DNA of 52,496 nt, from NCBI GenBank assembly GCA_964510345.1, contig CAZEBB010000010.1, positions 1 to 52,496 on the forward strand. Direction: 5' to 3'. A program made the translations under genes and the position numbers. Source of the stretch: JAAYQA01 sp964510345. GTDB taxonomy: Bacteria > Bacillota > Clostridia > Tissierellales > Peptoniphilaceae. The notes beneath the pieces are model-generated. The model did not search any database. It worked only from the letters and a program-made list of their open reading frames with translations, and had not been told where the DNA came from. Below are positions 24,784-32,930 of this stretch, one piece after another (the stretch's first letter is position 1; every line of letters begins with the position of its first letter).

Positions 24784-25875
24784 TCAAGTTGTGGTGACAC
24801 CCAACAACCCTAAATCGTACAACTTCTTGGCTCTGACATCATAACGATAGATGGAGTCGGTACGGTGGATGTGGCGGTGGAAGGCTTTTTCGGTGGAGAG
24901 AACGGAGATGCGTTCTTTACACGATCGAAGAATCTGCTGCCCTTTTTCATTCATCGCGAGCGGTACGATCGCATCGGGCTCACGATAGAGGAAGGCATCT
25001 CGCTCGATGGTCGTGATTCCAAGTAGCATATGAAGGAGATATCGGCGAATGCGAGATTGTGTGTGTCGTTTGGATGATGCGCGCTCGACCCATTCATCGA
25101 CGGATTGATGAGGATCCATCGTCTTTTGCAGCCGTTCCCACAGTCCGGGCTCGGCATACGGATAGTCCAGTGGCGAAATGGGAGCGATCGTTAGGAGATA
25201 GAGGAGTTCTGTTCGATAGCGATCGATTTCGTGATAGGGTCCTGTGATCGGGGAGGCCAGTGGGAGATCTGTGATGACACCGGAACGAATCTCTCCTCGA
25301 AGGTAGGATGCGTTCTGTTTCTCCTTGGGGACATCGGAGTAGGTCCAGGGTTTACGAGAAACGGCAATTGCGGGAACCTTTGCCTTCCGATAGCGAATGG
25401 CTTTGCGATAGGCAAGGCCAAGACGGGTATTGGCATCTAAATATTCACCGGATATGCTTTTTGCATGGGCGTCAGCGTAGGAGGTTCCGCTGTGGAGCGC
25501 TCGTTGTAAGACGGTCTCTGACTCTTCGGTTTGCGCGGCATCGAACGCGTCAATCCAAGCGTCGTTCCGTTCGCTACCATAGACAATACGATCCATACCG
25601 CAAGCGAGTAAGAGATCGACAGATCCCTGCGCAAAATACTGTGCGCTTTGGATCGAGTGCATCACCGGAAGAAGGATGACCAAGTCGACACCTTGTGTAA
25701 TCGCGATACGCGCCCGTATGATCGGGTCGATGATAGCCGGTTCTCCACGCTGCACAAAATAACCGCTCATCACAGCGACGATCGGTTCGCTCTCTTCGAT
25801 TTGTTTTGCTTGCTCGATATGATACAAGTGACCGATATGCATCGGATTGTATTCGACGACAATTCCTGTAGGCAT
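24784..25875 (-). CDS. tmcAL: tRNA(Met) cytidine acetate ligase
   Basis: A 363-residue nucleotidyltransferase-superfamily enzyme. TmcAL acetylates the wobble cytidine of elongator tRNA(Met) from acetate and ATP via acetyl-AMP. It begins MPTGIVVEYNPMHIGHLYHI, so the HIGH motif and EYNP are near the N-terminus. VMSGYFVQRGEPAIID and VYGSERND follow, typical of the family. It is somewhat short (relatives are often near 400 residues). It is divergent from ackA, which makes or uses the same acetate. Confidence 0.93.
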   Translation of the reverse strand: MPTGIVVEYNPMHIGHLYHIEQAKQIEESEPIVAVMSGYFVQRGEPAIIDPIIRARIAITQGVDLVILLPVMHSIQSAQYFAQGSVDLLLACGMDRIVYGSERNDAWIDAFDAAQTEESETVLQRALHSGTSYADAHAKSISGEYLDANTRLGLAYRKAIRYRKAKVPAIAVSRKPWTYSDVPKEKQNASYLRGEIRSGVITDLPLASPITGPYHEIDRYRTELLYLLTIAPISPLDYPYAEPGLWERLQKTMDPHQSVDEWVERASSKRHTQSRIRRYLLHMLLGITTIERDAFLYREPDAIVPLAMNEKGQQILRSCKERISVLSTEKAFHRHIHRTDSIYRYDVRAKKLYDLGLLGVTTT

Positions 25876-25892
25876 GTTTTCCTCCTGTTTGC

Positions 25893-25901
25893 ATTATAGC
25901 A
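25893..25901 (-). promoter_or_regulatory. tmcAL promoter, extended -10
   Basis: The minus strand reads TGCTATAAT, an extended -10, 18 nt from the start codon. The transcription start would be near 25886, leaving almost only the AGGAGG site (25881-25886) as leader. The sequence CTATGCTATAAT is identical to that of the rpmB promoter. Confidence 0.6.
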
Positions 25902-25924
25902 TAGGTTTTCTTTATAATAGACCA

Positions 25925-25953
25925 TTGTAACTCTGGGGAATAAACCCTATAAT
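25925..25953 (+). promoter_or_regulatory. ackA promoter
   Basis: TTGTAA (25925-25930), a 17-nt spacer and a perfect TATAAT (25948-25953), 33 nt before the ackA start. This is a good sigma-A-type site. Confidence 0.75.
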
Positions 25954-25985
25954 AGATAGTAGGTAAAATTTGCAAGGAGGCATAT

Positions 25986-27182
25986 ATGAAAATTTTAGTC
26001 GTCAACTGCGGAAGTTCGTCATTGAAGTATCAATTAATCGATATGCAGAACCAAGAGGTTTTAGCAAAGGGATTGGCTGAGCGTATCGGAATGGACGGAT
26101 CACTGGTCAAACACGAAGTTACCGGTAAGGACAAAGAGGTCATTGAAAAGCCGTTACCTGACCACAGCGTCGCGATCAACACGGTTCTTGAAGCGATTAC
26201 CGATCCGAAAATCGGCGTCATCGCATCGATGGATGAGATTGCAGCGGTTGGACATCGCGTCGTGCACGGCGGTGAAAAATTTGCCGCTTCTGTTCTCATC
26301 GATGATGAAGTTATCCAAGCGATTGAAGACTGTATCGACCTCGCTCCGCTTCACAACCCGCCAAACCTGATGGGGATCAAAGCGGTACAGGCGGCTCTGC
26401 CGAACACTCCGATGGTCGCTGTATTTGACACGGCATTCCATCAGACGATTCCGGCGGAAAACTATCTGTATGCTCTCCCGTACGAGCTGTATGAAGAATA
26501 TAAGATTCGTAAATACGGCTTCCACGGAACGTCTCATAAATATGTCGCGATGCGCGCGGCTGAGCTCCTCGGCAAACCGCTGGAAGAACTCAACCTGATT
26601 ACCTGCCACTTGGGCAACGGTGCGAGCATCTGCGCGATTAAAAACGGAAAATCCTATGACACCTCGATGGGCTTCACCCCGCTGGACGGACTCGTTATGG
26701 GCACGCGCTCCGGAACTCTGGATCCCTCGATTACGGCATTCCTGATGAACAAAGCGGGCAAGACGATCGAAGAAGTTGACAATATCTACAATAAAAAATC
26801 AGGTGTATTGGGAGTGTCCGGCATCAGCTCCGACTTCCGTGACCTTGAGCAAGCCAAAGACGCAGGCAACGAGCGCGCAACATTAGCACTCGATATGTTC
26901 GTCAATCGCGTACAATTCTACATCGGCGGTTATGTTGCCCTGTTGGAAGATGTCGACGCGATTATCTTTACGGCGGGCCTCGGCGAAAACTCCTCCAGAG
27001 CGAGACAAAGAGTCTGCGAAGGACTTCAATGCCTGGCTGTTGAACTCGACGAGACCTTAGATACCGGTCTTCGTGGAAAAGAAGCTCTTGTCTCCAAGGC
27101 AAACTCGGACATCAAAGTATTTGTCATCCCGACGAATGAAGAGCTGATGATCGCCCTGGATACGGAAGAGCTTACAAAATAA
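25986..27182 (+). CDS. ackA: Acetate kinase
   Basis: A 398-residue kinase that interconverts acetyl-phosphate plus ADP and acetate plus ATP. It begins MKILVVNCGSSSLKYQLID (phosphate-1 motif). VGHRVVHGGEKF, FDTAFHQTIP, YGFHGTSHKY, CHLGNGASICAI and MGTRSGTLDP follow in order. It supplies ATP in acetogenic fermentation. AAGGAGG precedes it. No pta is in the window. The rpmF promoter begins 3 nt after its stop. Confidence 0.98.
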   Translation: MKILVVNCGSSSLKYQLIDMQNQEVLAKGLAERIGMDGSLVKHEVTGKDKEVIEKPLPDHSVAINTVLEAITDPKIGVIASMDEIAAVGHRVVHGGEKFAASVLIDDEVIQAIEDCIDLAPLHNPPNLMGIKAVQAALPNTPMVAVFDTAFHQTIPAENYLYALPYELYEEYKIRKYGFHGTSHKYVAMRAAELLGKPLEELNLITCHLGNGASICAIKNGKSYDTSMGFTPLDGLVMGTRSGTLDPSITAFLMNKAGKTIEEVDNIYNKKSGVLGVSGISSDFRDLEQAKDAGNERATLALDMFVNRVQFYIGGYVALLEDVDAIIFTAGLGENSSRARQRVCEGLQCLAVELDETLDTGLRGKEALVSKANSDIKVFVIPTNEELMIALDTEELTK

Positions 27183-27184
27183 AC

Positions 27185-27213
27185 TTGACAAGACACGGGA
27201 TTTCCCGTATACT
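27185..27213 (+). promoter_or_regulatory. Strong rpmF promoter with a dyad in its spacer
   Basis: A perfect TTGACA (27185-27190), a 17-nt spacer and TATACT (27208-27213). Inside the spacer ACGGGA (27195-27200) and TCCCGT (27203-27208) form an inverted repeat around TT, reaching the -10. A leader of about 70 nt follows. Confidence 0.8.
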
Positions 27214-27289
27214 ACAATTTGTTCTAACCGCTAAGCCGCACATCGTGCCTGTGGTTCAATAGAACGATGCGATGTGAGGAGGTGTAACG

Positions 27290-27469
27290 ATGGCAGTACC
27301 AAAAGGTAAAACATCAAAAGCAAGAAAGAATAAGCGCAGAGCTTCTTCCTATCAGCTCAGAAGAACGTCAATTATGGAATGTCCAAATTGCCATGAGCCG
27401 AAATTGCCGCATCGCGTTTGCCGCGCGTGTGGGTACTATAAGAAAGAAGAAGTACTGACAGTAGAATAG
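27290..27469 (+). CDS. rpmF: 50S ribosomal protein L32
   Basis: A 59-residue L32, too short to stand out as a long frame. It begins MAVPKGKTSKARKNKRRAS, the invariant L32 start. The zinc ribbon uses Cys31, Cys34, Cys44 and Cys47 (CPNC and CRAC). The ribosome binding site is AGGAGGTG. The DUF177 gene that usually precedes rpmF in Bacillota is absent. It has its own promoter and terminator. Confidence 0.96.
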   Translation: MAVPKGKTSKARKNKRRASSYQLRRTSIMECPNCHEPKLPHRVCRACGYYKKEEVLTVE

Positions 27470-27480
27470 TCAAAGAACCT

Positions 27481-27504
27481 TGGCTGCCTTCGGGCAGCCA
27501 TTTT
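27481..27504 (+). terminator. rpmF terminator
   Basis: TGGCTGCC (27481-27488), TTCG tetraloop, GGCAGCCA (27493-27500), then TTTT. It lies 11 nt after the L32 stop. Confidence 0.88.
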
Positions 27505-27524
27505 GCTGTTTAGAAAACGGAATA

Positions 27525-27533
27525 TGTTACAAT
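27525..27533 (+). promoter_or_regulatory. plsX promoter, extended -10
   Basis: TGTTACAAT is an extended -10 (TGn plus TACAAT), 26 nt before the plsX start. A possible -35 TTGCTG (27503-27508) is 19 nt away, which is long. No FapR-type operator is apparent. Confidence 0.5.
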
Positions 27534-27559
27534 ATACTTATGTAAAAAAGAGGTGACGT

Positions 27560-28552
27560 ATGAAAATTGCGGTAGACGCGTACGGCGCAGATAAAGGACC
27601 GGAAGAGATCTATCACGGTTGCGCGATGGCATTGGATCGGCATCCGGAATTGACCATAGGAATCGTGGGGCCGGAGAGTCTAAAGACGCTTCCGTCTCAT
27701 GAAAGACTGCATGTGGTTGCCACCGATGAGTGGATTCAAAATGAAGAAGAGCCGGCGAAAGCGGTTCGGCAGAAGAAACAAGCATCGATCGTGTTGGGAG
27801 CCAGGCTCATGGAAGAGGAAGGCTATGAAGGCGTTCTCTCCGCCGGATCGACGGGCGCCATGCTCGCAACGGGGCTGTTGATCTCCAAACGCATTCCGGG
27901 TATCCAACGGGCCGCACTGACCGTGCTGTTGCCGACGATGGGACACCCGACGGTCATGCTCGACGCCGGCGCCAATATGGACTGCTCCAAAGAGTTGTTG
28001 TTGCAGTTTGCCGTCATGGGCGATGTATACGCCAAGAATGTGCTGGGTATCGAAAGCCCACGCGTGGGTTTGCTCAATGTCGGTGCGGAAGAACAAAAGG
28101 GCAATGCGCTCACGAAGGAAGTGTACCCGCTGCTTCAAGCGGCACCGCTGAACTTTATCGGCAATGTCGAAGCGCGAGATCTCTTGAACGGCGTATGCGA
28201 TGTCATCGTTGCCGACGGATTTGCCGGCAATATTGCGCTGAAGACATTGGAAGGCGTCGCAGGCTATATTACAAGCAATCTCAAGAATGAACTCATGCGA
28301 TCCACGCGGACAAAGCTGGGGGCACTGCTCAGCAAACCGGCATTGGATGCGCTGAAGTCCAAAATGGACTACAAGAGCACGGGAGCTGCACCGCTTTTGG
28401 GCATTCGCAAGCCGATCTTTAAAGCGCACGGAAGCTCCGACCGAACGGCGATCGCCAACGGGATCGACAAACTCGTGCGATTCATCGAATTGGATTCGAT
28501 CGCACAGATCACAAAACTATTACAAGAGACGGGAATGAATCCGGGACTATGA
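27560..28552 (+). CDS. plsX: Phosphate acyltransferase PlsX
   Basis: A 330-residue enzyme that converts acyl-ACP to acyl-phosphate, the acyl donor for PlsY in phospholipid synthesis. It begins MKIAVDAYGADKGPEEIYHG. GVLSAGSTGAMLA, LDAGANMDC and VADGFAGNIALK are family landmarks. The fapR, fab and acpP genes often next to plsX are not here. Its stop overlaps the rnc start (ATGA). Together with FakA it manages the acyl-phosphate pool. Confidence 0.95.
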   Translation: MKIAVDAYGADKGPEEIYHGCAMALDRHPELTIGIVGPESLKTLPSHERLHVVATDEWIQNEEEPAKAVRQKKQASIVLGARLMEEEGYEGVLSAGSTGAMLATGLLISKRIPGIQRAALTVLLPTMGHPTVMLDAGANMDCSKELLLQFAVMGDVYAKNVLGIESPRVGLLNVGAEEQKGNALTKEVYPLLQAAPLNFIGNVEARDLLNGVCDVIVADGFAGNIALKTLEGVAGYITSNLKNELMRSTRTKLGALLSKPALDALKSKMDYKSTGAAPLLGIRKPIFKAHGSSDRTAIANGIDKLVRFIELDSIAQITKLLQETGMNPGL

Positions 28553-29304
28553 ATATGGACTACAACTATTCCATCGCGCCGCAAAATTTGGATGCTGCGC
28601 GATTGGAACAGCTCCACGAACTGGAGCAAAAGATCAAGTACACATTTGACAATATCACGTTATTGCATATCGCAACAACGCATTCTTCCTATGCCAACGA
28701 GTTTAAGTCTTCGGGGATCTATGACAATGAGCGCCTGGAGTACCTCGGCGACGTCGTACTGAATCTCGTGGTGTCGGATGTGCTGTTTCGTAAATACAAA
28801 GATGTCCCCGAAGGGGAACTGACGAAACGTAGATCCGTTATCGTATCGGAGCCTACCTTTGCTAAAGGGGCTCGCATTATTGGTCTAGGACAGTACGTTT
28901 TGCTGGGTAAAGGAGAATCGTTATCCGGCGGTGCCGAACGCGACTCGCTGATCGCTGATACTTTTGAAGCGATCTGCGGCGCGATCTATTTGGATGCGGG
29001 CTTTGATAGGACCAAAGAGGTACTCATTGAGCATTTCGAACCGCATGCGAACGACGCACTGGCCGAAGGACAGCTGTTTCGCGATTACAAGACACAGCTC
29101 CAAGAGCATTTCCAAAAAGACCATAAGGAAAAGATCGTATACACATTATTATCAGAGACGGGTCCTGACCACGACAAGCTCTTTCATATGGCGGCCAATC
29201 TGGGGCGCGTGCGCCTGGGCGAAGGAAGCGGAAAGAGCAAAAAAGAAGCGGAACAGATGGCAGCAAGGCAAGCGCTGCTACAGTCGGGCGTGCTGAAGAA
29301 TTAG
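28549..29304 (+). CDS. rnc: Ribonuclease III
   Basis: A 251-residue double-strand-specific endoribonuclease for rRNA processing and RNA turnover. The catalytic signature NERLEYLGDVVLNLVVS is near residues 60-76, and DTFEAICGAIYLDAG carries the second metal-binding acidic set. The C-terminal dsRNA-binding domain (about 180-250) ends EGSGKSKKEAEQMAARQALL. The ATG overlaps the plsX stop. It is followed by a short terminator and then smc. Confidence 0.96.
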   Translation: MNMDYNYSIAPQNLDAARLEQLHELEQKIKYTFDNITLLHIATTHSSYANEFKSSGIYDNERLEYLGDVVLNLVVSDVLFRKYKDVPEGELTKRRSVIVSEPTFAKGARIIGLGQYVLLGKGESLSGGAERDSLIADTFEAICGAIYLDAGFDRTKEVLIEHFEPHANDALAEGQLFRDYKTQLQEHFQKDHKEKIVYTLLSETGPDHDKLFHMAANLGRVRLGEGSGKSKKEAEQMAARQALLQSGVLKN

Positions 29305-29309
29305 AGAAT

Positions 29310-29331
29310 AAGGCAGAAATTGCCTTTTTTT
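29310..29331 (+). terminator. Short terminator between rnc and smc
   Basis: AAGGCA (29310-29315), loop GAAAT and TGCCTT (29321-29326), running into seven T. The stem is only 6 bp, so it may be partial and allow read-through to smc. Confidence 0.6.
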
Positions 29332-29364
29332 CTCGTTACGAGCATTTGAAAGGAGGACGAGCCT

Positions 29365-32300
29365 CTGAAATTAAAGAGAATTGAATTATACGGCTTTAAG
29401 TCCTTCGGCCAAAAGACGATCCTCAACTTTGATCATCCGGTCACGGTCATCGTCGGTCCCAACGGTAGCGGGAAAAGTAATATTGCCGATGCGATCCGAT
29501 GGGTGCTGGGAGAGCAGAGTGCAAAGTCTCTGCGCGGCGGAAAGATGGAAGATGTCATTTTCGGTGGGACGGACCAAAAGAAGCCGCTCAACTTGGCGCA
29601 AGTCAGCATGTTGTTCGATAACTCGGGCAAGGAGCTGGACATTGCCTACGATGAGGTCATGGTCACGAGAAAACTGTTTCGGTCCGGTGAGACGGCGTAT
29701 TCGATCAACAAGACCAACTGTCGGCTCAAAGATATCAAGTCGCTGTTTTTAGATACCGGAATCGGAAAAGACGGTTATTCCATGATCGGGCAGGGGCGGA
29801 TCGAAGAGATCTTAAGCGCCAGCGATCAGGATCGTCGCGAACTGTTTGAAGAAGCCACCGGGATTTCTCGATTCCGCTATCAAATTGAAGAGGCCATCCG
29901 TAAACTCAACAAGACGCAGGAAAATTTGACGCGAACGAAAGACATCATCGCATCATTAGACCAGCAGGTCGCGTACTTGAAAAAAGAAGCCGAGAAGGCC
30001 AGAAAAGGGATGCATCTCACGGCAGAACTCGAGAAACACACCATCGCACTGTATCAACAGGAATGGGTGTCGGCCGGTAAGCAGTTAGCGCAATTGCGTG
30101 AGCAAGTCCGGAGCTTAGAGGAAAAGCAGAAAGAGGAATCGCAGATTCTGGCAGCGGCGGTTTCGTTGTTGGCGCCTCTACAAGAAGAAATATCGGCGCG
30201 TACGGAAGAAAAAGCGAGAGTGGACGAAGAAGCTGAACGACGACAGAAGAGAGTCGATCGATTCGAACGAGAGCTCGGACTATCGGTGCAGCGCAGTGAG
30301 TTCTTGCAGCAGGATCTGGAGAGAATCGCGCAGTCGATTACCTCCTATGAGGACGATGCGAAAAAATGGACGGAGAAATTACAGGAAGTCGTACATCAGA
30401 AAGGTCAACTCGAAAACGAAATCGAGAAAGAGCGATCTGTCGCCGCAGAAAAAGAGGAGGAGGGGAAAGAAATCCTCGCCGATTATGAGCGCTTGGAGGC
30501 GGCACTTCATGAAGCGGAAACGACGCGAGATAAGCTCGAAAAGCAGCATCAGCAGGCGCAATTGCGACTCCACGCTCAACAAGACTCTGAGAGCTTTCGC
30601 GCCGGTCGAATCGAGAGGCTAACGGCTGCGCAGGAAGAAGAGGAGGCGCGCATTCATCGTGCGGAAGAAATTGTTTGCGAACTTGAAGCGCGCGGGAACG
30701 AAACGCAAGAGAGACTACTCGACCTTTCAGATCAAGTTAAAAACAGGAATTTGAAGCTTCAGGAGAGTCGAGAGCGCATTGGCGGCTGGGAGAAGGATCT
30801 TGCACAATGTCGTATGCAGAGCGAGAAATGGAGTGCCAGGCTTTCGACTTTGGAGTCCATGGAGAGGAATCATGAAGGGTATCAGAAACCGGTCCAACAT
30901 CTGCTTAAGCGTTCCGAACAAGATCCAAGCCTCAAGGCACATATCGTCGGACCGTTAGGTTCTCTCCTTCGGGTGGAGCCACATGTGCAGACGGCAGTGG
31001 AAATTGCCCTTGGCCAAGCCGTTCACAATCTCGTGACGCCCACAGGGCAAGATGCGAAAGTACTGATCGATCGCCTTCGTGATGAGAAGATCGGTCGAGC
31101 GACCTTTTTGCCCATCGATCGGATCAAGGCATATCCTTATCGAGGAGAGCTTCCGGAACGATCAGAGGCAGTGATAGGACCGGCCCTTGCATTTCTTCGT
31201 TTTGATGAATCCATCCGAATGATTGTGGAGAGTCTATTGGGTCGCACGGTGATCGTTGCCGATGTGGATACGGGGCTCGCACTCCGTAAGAAGACGACAT
31301 ATGATAAGCTGCGATTTGTCACGCTGCAAGGGGACTTGCTTAACCCCGGCGGATCGATGGTGGGCGGATATGTCCATAGGGACCGGGCCGGCCTACTCTC
31401 GCGCGAGACAGAACAGGAAGTCCTAAGAGAAAAATTGGAAACGGTCCGTCGAGAAACGGAGTCCCTCCACTCGAGAATACAAACAGAAAATGAGAAGGCT
31501 GAAGAGGTTTTGGTCTCCTTGGACCAATTGAATCAGTCTCGTGACGAAGCGCGCACCGTGCTGATGGAGACTCAAAGTATGCTTGCGGCAGAAAAAGCGA
31601 AACGCGATGTCTATCTCTCGCAACTCGAGCAAGTCAGGTCGCAGCGGGCGGAGATGGAGAATGCCGATCCTGTGGCAGACTTTGAAGCTACGATTCACTC
31701 ACTCGCCGAACAATTGGACGAAATGACGACAGAGGTAAGCCATAAGCGCACGGCGTTTCAAAAAAGCGGTCGTGAGAAAGATGCGTTGGATCGCGAACGA
31801 GCACAGAGAGTGTCGAAGCTTGACAGCATGCGTAGAGATCTCCTGATCCTTGACAATCGCAAAAGTGATTTAGAGGACTCTCTGCAGGAGAAGAGCGATC
31901 GATACGAAAAGGAAGTCGCCCAAAGAACGCAGATCCAAGCGCAAGGGAGAGAAGAAGCCGACAAACAGGATTCGCTAAAAAATGAAATCAAGCAGGCGAA
32001 CGAAGAGAGTGCAGAACTAGGTGTCCTCACGCGTACACTGGCCGCGCAGATCCATCAGTTGCAACAAGATTGGGACAAGCAACAGCAGCAGGTACGTGAA
32101 TATGAGAACGCCCTCGCACAGACGACACAGGATGTCGCGACGACTTCGTTGCGTTATTCAAATGCAAAAGAAAAAGTCGACGCACTGATTCAAAATGTCG
32201 CCAACGAGCTGGATATGTCATCAGAAGATGCGGAGACAGCGCTGCAAACCCCGTCGGAACTTCGCACCACGCGCGCGAAGGTGAGAGACCTGAGAGAAGC

Positions 32301-32922
32301 GCTGCGCAGCTTGGGTGCGTTCAGCTACGATTCGATTGAACAATATGAGACGGTTCACGAAAAATACTCATTTTTACAGACGCAAACGGAGGACCTGAAA
32401 AAGTCGAGTGAAGACTTAAAAGAGGTCATCGCAGAACTTGAAAAGCAAATGCGAAAGCAGTTTCGCAGCGGGATGAAGGAGATTAACGAAAAGTTTCTGA
32501 CGATTTTTCAAACGCTGTTTGAAGGTGGGCACGCGGAAATCGCCATGGTCGGCGAGGATATTTTGAATGCGGGGATCCAGATTATCGCCTGTCCGCCGGG
32601 AAAGACAAGGCAGACACTGAGTTTGCTGTCCGGCGGTGAGCGTTCGCTCACGGCAGTAGCTCTATTATTTGCGATTTTTGAAACGCGTCCTTCGCCGTTT
32701 TGCGTTCTCGATGAAATCGACGCGGCACTGGACGATGCCAATATCGCCCGCTATAAGCAGTATCTGGAGAGCTTTCGCGGTAGAATTCAGTTTATCATCA
32801 TCACGCACAGAAAGCAGACGATGGAGATTGCCGACGTCTTGTACGGAGTGACGATGCAGGATAATTCGACGAGTCAGATCATCCCACTGGAGCTGGCAGA
32901 TAAGAAAAACTCGGATCAATAG
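29365..32922 (+). CDS. smc: Chromosome segregation protein SMC, apparent CTG start
   Basis: A protein of about 1185 residues, a condensin ATPase that organises and separates chromosomes. The Walker A motif GPNGSGKSN is near residues 33-41. Long coiled coils (about 160-500 and 660-1000) flank a hinge with GGSMVGGYVHRD. The C-terminal signature LLSGGERSLTAVAL and Walker B FCVLDEIDAALDD complete the ATPase. The head begins LKLKRIELYGFKSFG at CTG 29365, 8 nt after a perfect AGGAGG. No ATG, GTG or TTG is in frame near it; the first GTG (29503) would delete the Walker A motif. Confidence 0.94.
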   Translation: MKLKRIELYGFKSFGQKTILNFDHPVTVIVGPNGSGKSNIADAIRWVLGEQSAKSLRGGKMEDVIFGGTDQKKPLNLAQVSMLFDNSGKELDIAYDEVMVTRKLFRSGETAYSINKTNCRLKDIKSLFLDTGIGKDGYSMIGQGRIEEILSASDQDRRELFEEATGISRFRYQIEEAIRKLNKTQENLTRTKDIIASLDQQVAYLKKEAEKARKGMHLTAELEKHTIALYQQEWVSAGKQLAQLREQVRSLEEKQKEESQILAAAVSLLAPLQEEISARTEEKARVDEEAERRQKRVDRFERELGLSVQRSEFLQQDLERIAQSITSYEDDAKKWTEKLQEVVHQKGQLENEIEKERSVAAEKEEEGKEILADYERLEAALHEAETTRDKLEKQHQQAQLRLHAQQDSESFRAGRIERLTAAQEEEEARIHRAEEIVCELEARGNETQERLLDLSDQVKNRNLKLQESRERIGGWEKDLAQCRMQSEKWSARLSTLESMERNHEGYQKPVQHLLKRSEQDPSLKAHIVGPLGSLLRVEPHVQTAVEIALGQAVHNLVTPTGQDAKVLIDRLRDEKIGRATFLPIDRIKAYPYRGELPERSEAVIGPALAFLRFDESIRMIVESLLGRTVIVADVDTGLALRKKTTYDKLRFVTLQGDLLNPGGSMVGGYVHRDRAGLLSRETEQEVLREKLETVRRETESLHSRIQTENEKAEEVLVSLDQLNQSRDEARTVLMETQSMLAAEKAKRDVYLSQLEQVRSQRAEMENADPVADFEATIHSLAEQLDEMTTEVSHKRTAFQKSGREKDALDRERAQRVSKLDSMRRDLLILDNRKSDLEDSLQEKSDRYEKEVAQRTQIQAQGREEADKQDSLKNEIKQANEESAELGVLTRTLAAQIHQLQQDWDKQQQQVREYENALAQTTQDVATTSLRYSNAKEKVDALIQNVANELDMSSEDAETALQTPSELRTTRAKVRDLREALRSLGAFSYDSIEQYETVHEKYSFLQTQTEDLKKSSEDLKEVIAELEKQMRKQFRSGMKEINEKFLTIFQTLFEGGHAEIAMVGEDILNAGIQIIACPPGKTRQTLSLLSGGERSLTAVALLFAIFETRPSPFCVLDEIDAALDDANIARYKQYLESFRGRIQFIIITHRKQTMEIADVLYGVTMQDNSTSQIIPLELADKKNSDQ

Positions 32923-32930
32923 GAGGAAGT

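Noticed and set aside
27680..28429. A 249-codon minus-strand frame opposite plsX
   Set aside because: Antisense shadow of a clear plsX; the sequence is His/Arg/Gln-rich, as expected from reversed codons. The 241-codon frame opposite recG (22387-23112) is rejected for the same reason.
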